8,988 nucleotides of DNA from assembly GCA_014360395.1 (NCBI GenBank), contig JACIXM010000112.1:1-8988 (forward strand). The letters are read 5' to 3'. Positions 7,210-8,988 of this stretch are shown here, in pieces (position 1 is the first letter of the stretch; each line of letters opens with the position of its first letter). The notes beneath the pieces were generated by a model that ran no database searches, was not told the origin of the DNA, and was given only the letters and a program-made list of their open reading frames with translations. This DNA comes from Actinotalea sp. (GTDB lineage: Bacteria > Actinomycetota > Actinomycetes > Actinomycetales > Cellulomonadaceae). Both the position numbers and the translations under genes were made by a program.

Positions 7210-8103
7210 ATGCGCACGACGGGCGAGGTCGCCGACCCCCGGGGTCTGGGCGCCCACGACCACCTGTGCTGGGTCTTCGACGACGCCGACGACTTCCACC
7301 GCCGCGTCAGCAGCTACCTCGCCGAGGGCATCGAGCAGGGGCTCGCGGCCGTCTGGGTCGGCACGGGCTCCCACGACGACCTCGCCGCCGAGCTCGTCGG
7401 TCTCGACGTCCCGGGGCTCGAGCGGTCCGGGGCCCTGAGCATCCTCGCGCTGCCGGTGGACCGCCCGCCGGACGGGCCGGCCGACCCGCTCGAGCAGGCG
7501 GCGTTCTGGGAGGACTGGACCCGTCGGGCGACCGGCGAGGGCTTCCGCGGCCTGCGGGCCGCCGGTGACTCCACCGACTGGGTCGGGACCCCCGGGGAGC
7601 AGGCCACGCACCTCGCCTACGAGGCGGCGCTGGACCACGTGACGCAGCGGGTGCCGATGTCGGCGATGTGCGCGTTCGACCGCTCGCGGCTGGGCCGGGA
7701 GGTGGCGGCCGCCTTCGCCGAGCTGCACCCCCTCGTCAGCAGCGGTGCAGCCCCTTTCCAGCTGTACTTCTCCGACACCCGCGACCTGACGCTGCGCGGC
7801 GAGGTGGACCTGGCCTCGTCGTCGGCGCTGGGGCGCACCCTGGAGCTCGTCGCACCCGTCGGCGCCCGTCCGGGCGGGGAGCTGCACGTCGACGCCGGGG
7901 AGCTGCAGTTCATCGACCACCACGGGCTGCTGGAGCTGGAGCGGTTCGGCAGCGAGCACGGGGCCACCCTCGTGCTGCACGACGCCGACGTCACGTGCGC
8001 CCGTGAGGTGCTGCGCGTGCTGGGGCTCGCGCACGTCCGGGCTGCCGACGGGGACGGCGGCGACCTGGCCGACGCAGGAGGTCGTGGTGTTCCTGGGACC
8101 TGA
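7210..8103 (+). CDS. MEDS-STAS sensory/anti-anti-sigma-like protein
   Basis: The 297-residue product has two parts. Residues 1 to about 180 resemble the MEDS domain (first described in DcmR-type sensors of methylotrophs and methanogens): HDHLCWVF at 16-23, a central WVGT region, CAFDRSRL from C154 and ELHP with H173. Residues about 190-285 form a STAS domain with DLTLRGEVDLASS and ELQFIDHHGLLEL. STAS proteins such as SpoIIAA bind HATPase-type anti-sigma factors and are switched by Ser phosphorylation in a DSSG motif; here D236 is followed by H237 and H238, so that switch seems absent. ATG 7210 is the only sensible start; a run of G (7203-7208) sits right against it and AGGA (7190-7193) is distant. 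The next gene starts inside its last codons. Ligand of the MEDS domain is unknown; a role in signalling is inferred from the domains. Confidence 0.85.
   Translation: MRTTGEVADPRGLGAHDHLCWVFDDADDFHRRVSSYLAEGIEQGLAAVWVGTGSHDDLAAELVGLDVPGLERSGALSILALPVDRPPDGPADPLEQAAFWEDWTRRATGEGFRGLRAAGDSTDWVGTPGEQATHLAYEAALDHVTQRVPMSAMCAFDRSRLGREVAAAFAELHPLVSSGAAPFQLYFSDTRDLTLRGEVDLASSSALGRTLELVAPVGARPGGELHVDAGELQFIDHHGLLELERFGSEHGATLVLHDADVTCAREVLRVLGLAHVRAADGDGGDLADAGGRGVPGT
8076..8081 (+). promoter_or_regulatory. Perfect Shine-Dalgarno for the HATPase gene, inside the MEDS-STAS gene
   Basis: AGGAGG lies five bases before GTG 8087 and two before GTG 8084. It fixes the start of the downstream gene within the last codons of the upstream one and implies translational coupling. 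Confidence 0.8.
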
Positions 8104-8548
8104 GCGCACGGACCCGCTGCTGCTGCCCGAGCTCGACGGCACCGTCGAGGCACCCGGCACCGAGCTCGTCGTCGCGCGCCTCCAGGTCGACGGCGCGGCG
8201 CTGGCCGACGTGCGGGCCTGGCTGCGCGTCGTCGTCGCCGACCACGGCTGGCCGCCACCCACCGAGCGCACCCTCCTGCTGCTGACCACCGAGCTGGTGG
8301 CCAACGCCCAGAACCACGGCCCCGAGGGTGGCCGGGTCGCCCTCACCCTCGGGTGCGTCGGCGACCTCCTGCGTGTCGCGGTCGACGACGACGGCGCCGC
8401 GCCCCCGGTGGTCCGGCGCCCCGCACCGGAGGCCCTCGACGGCCGCGGGATGCTGCTCGTCGACCGTATGGCGCAGGCCTGGGGGAGCGACCGGCGCCCC
8501 GACGGCGGCAAGACCGTCTGGTTCACCCTCCCGGTCGGCTCCCCCTGA
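8087..8548 (+). CDS. RsbW/SpoIIAB-like HATPase (anti-sigma factor/serine kinase type)
   Basis: This 153-residue protein is a single HATPase domain, the size of RsbW-type regulators that bind sigma factors or STAS partners and phosphorylate the latter using ATP. The N-box is ELVANAQNHG (69-78, with E69 and N73), the G1 box is VDDDG (99-103) and the G2 box is DGRGMLLVDRM (118-128). The end GGKTVWFTLP is the usual closing strand. No second domain or membrane segment is present. The start GTG 8087 is set by AGGAGG at 8076-8081; GTG 8084 is possible but too close, and the open frame further upstream to 8003 reads through the MEDS-STAS gene in another frame. It overlaps that gene by 17 bases, so the two products are probably partners. 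No sigma factor gene is in the window, so its target is unknown. Confidence 0.88.
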   Translation: MFLGPERTDPLLLPELDGTVEAPGTELVVARLQVDGAALADVRAWLRVVVADHGWPPPTERTLLLLTTELVANAQNHGPEGGRVALTLGCVGDLLRVAVDDDGAAPPVVRRPAPEALDGRGMLLVDRMAQAWGSDRRPDGGKTVWFTLPVGSP

Positions 8549-8557
8549 GCCTGCCTG

Positions 8558-8988
8558 TCACTCCTTGACCGCTCCCGTGGTCACGTTCATGATCCGCTTC
8601 TGGAAGACGAAGAACAGGATCGCCACCGGGATCGTCATGACGACCGCGGCGCCGAGCTGCAGCGGGAACTGGCTGCCCTGGCCGAGGCCGCCGGCGACGA
8701 GCCCGGCGACCCCCTTGGTCAACGGGCTCAGCTGCGGGTCGCTGGCGGACACGATGAAGTGGGCCAGCTCGTTCCAGGACCCCTGGAACGACAGGATCAC
8801 CAGGGTGACGAGGGCAGGCCGCGCCATGGGCAGGACCACCGACCAGTACGTCCGGAACGGTCCGGCGCCGTCGATCCGGGCCGCCTCCTCGACCGAGCGC
8901 GGGATGGACTCGAAGAAGTTCTTCATGATGAAGATCCCGGCAGCATCGGCCATGAGCGGGATGATCATGCCGGCGTAGCTGTTGTAGA
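8558..8988 (-). CDS. Carbohydrate ABC transporter permease, MalG-type (partial, 5' end outside window)
   Basis: The gene runs off the right edge; its last 142 residues are visible. It is an inner-membrane subunit of a binding-protein-dependent sugar importer. The ATPase-docking EAA loop is clear: EEAARIDGAGPFRTYWSVVLP. Hydrophobic segments flank it (around IIPLMADAAGIFIM, then LVTLVILSFQGSWNEL, and LGAAVVMTIPVAILFFVF near the end). The C-terminal NVTTGAVKE is the usual MalG-family tail. An internal ATG at 8968 is not the start, because the same frame continues with YNSYAG to the edge. Its stop is nine bases from the stop of the convergent HATPase gene, leaving no room for a separate terminator. 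Substrate cannot be told from this fragment; the companion permease, binding protein and ATPase are presumably to the right. Confidence 0.92.
   Translation of the reverse strand, partial: YNSYAGMIIPLMADAAGIFIMKNFFESIPRSVEEAARIDGAGPFRTYWSVVLPMARPALVTLVILSFQGSWNELAHFIVSASDPQLSPLTKGVAGLVAGGLGQGSQFPLQLGAAVVMTIPVAILFFVFQKRIMNVTTGAVKE

Noticed and set aside
7206..7211. GGGTAT resembling a SigB/SigF-type -10 element
   Set aside because: It overlaps the ATG of the MEDS-STAS gene, no GTTT-type -35 lies at the right distance, and no downstream in-frame start would serve the resulting transcript.
5298..7217. 639-codon - strand open frame
   Set aside because: Antisense shadow of PLD copy 2 with Val/Asp/Gly-rich low complexity and no domain.
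1..8988. CRISPR arrays, insertion sequences, rRNA or tRNA genes
   Set aside because: No regularly spaced short repeats, transposase motifs, terminal inverted repeats or RNA gene signatures were seen; the only large repeat is the PLD gene duplication.

Overview
The window is very GC-rich DNA with GTG/ATG starts, strong C/G preference at third codon positions and closely packed genes. This points to a high-GC actinobacterium; I cannot name a genus with confidence. It holds six complete genes on the + strand and one partial gene entering from the right on the - strand. The very long open frames on the opposite strand and in other frames are by-products of the base composition.

Left part (1-3571): prfC (peptide chain release factor 3, a translational GTPase) is followed 115 bases later by rnj (RNase J, a metallo-beta-lactamase/beta-CASP ribonuclease). 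These are housekeeping functions in translation termination and mRNA decay. The first 120 bases hold no convincing gene. They do contain a 16-base near-match to the actinobacterial LexA (SOS) box at 14-29, a G/C hairpin at 47-72, and a -10-like hexamer placed as in leaderless actinobacterial transcripts.

Middle part (3642-7130): two tandem paralogous genes encode phospholipase D superfamily proteins of the eukaryotic-like type (HHQK, GGLD, WHD, YIEDQY and HSK...D...GSDN motifs). No signal peptide or lipid-targeting domain is visible. The catalytic blocks are almost identical at the DNA level, including at synonymous positions, while other segments have diverged. Both copies carry Arg where the Asp of the first HKD motif is expected. 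A perfect 8-bp hairpin lies between them.

Right part (7210-8548): a MEDS-STAS protein overlaps a small HATPase (RsbW/SpoIIAB-like) by 17 bases, with a perfect AGGAGG inside the upstream gene. This looks like a translationally coupled sensory/partner-switching pair. The STAS domain has two His residues where the phosphorylatable Ser normally sits. The C-terminal half of a MalG-type sugar ABC permease (8558-8988, - strand) converges on this pair.

Functionally, the accessory part can be read as a possible phospholipid-modifying or phosphodiester-cleaving duplicate pair beside a signalling module. No shared regulation is shown by the sequence, so a joint system is only a hypothesis.
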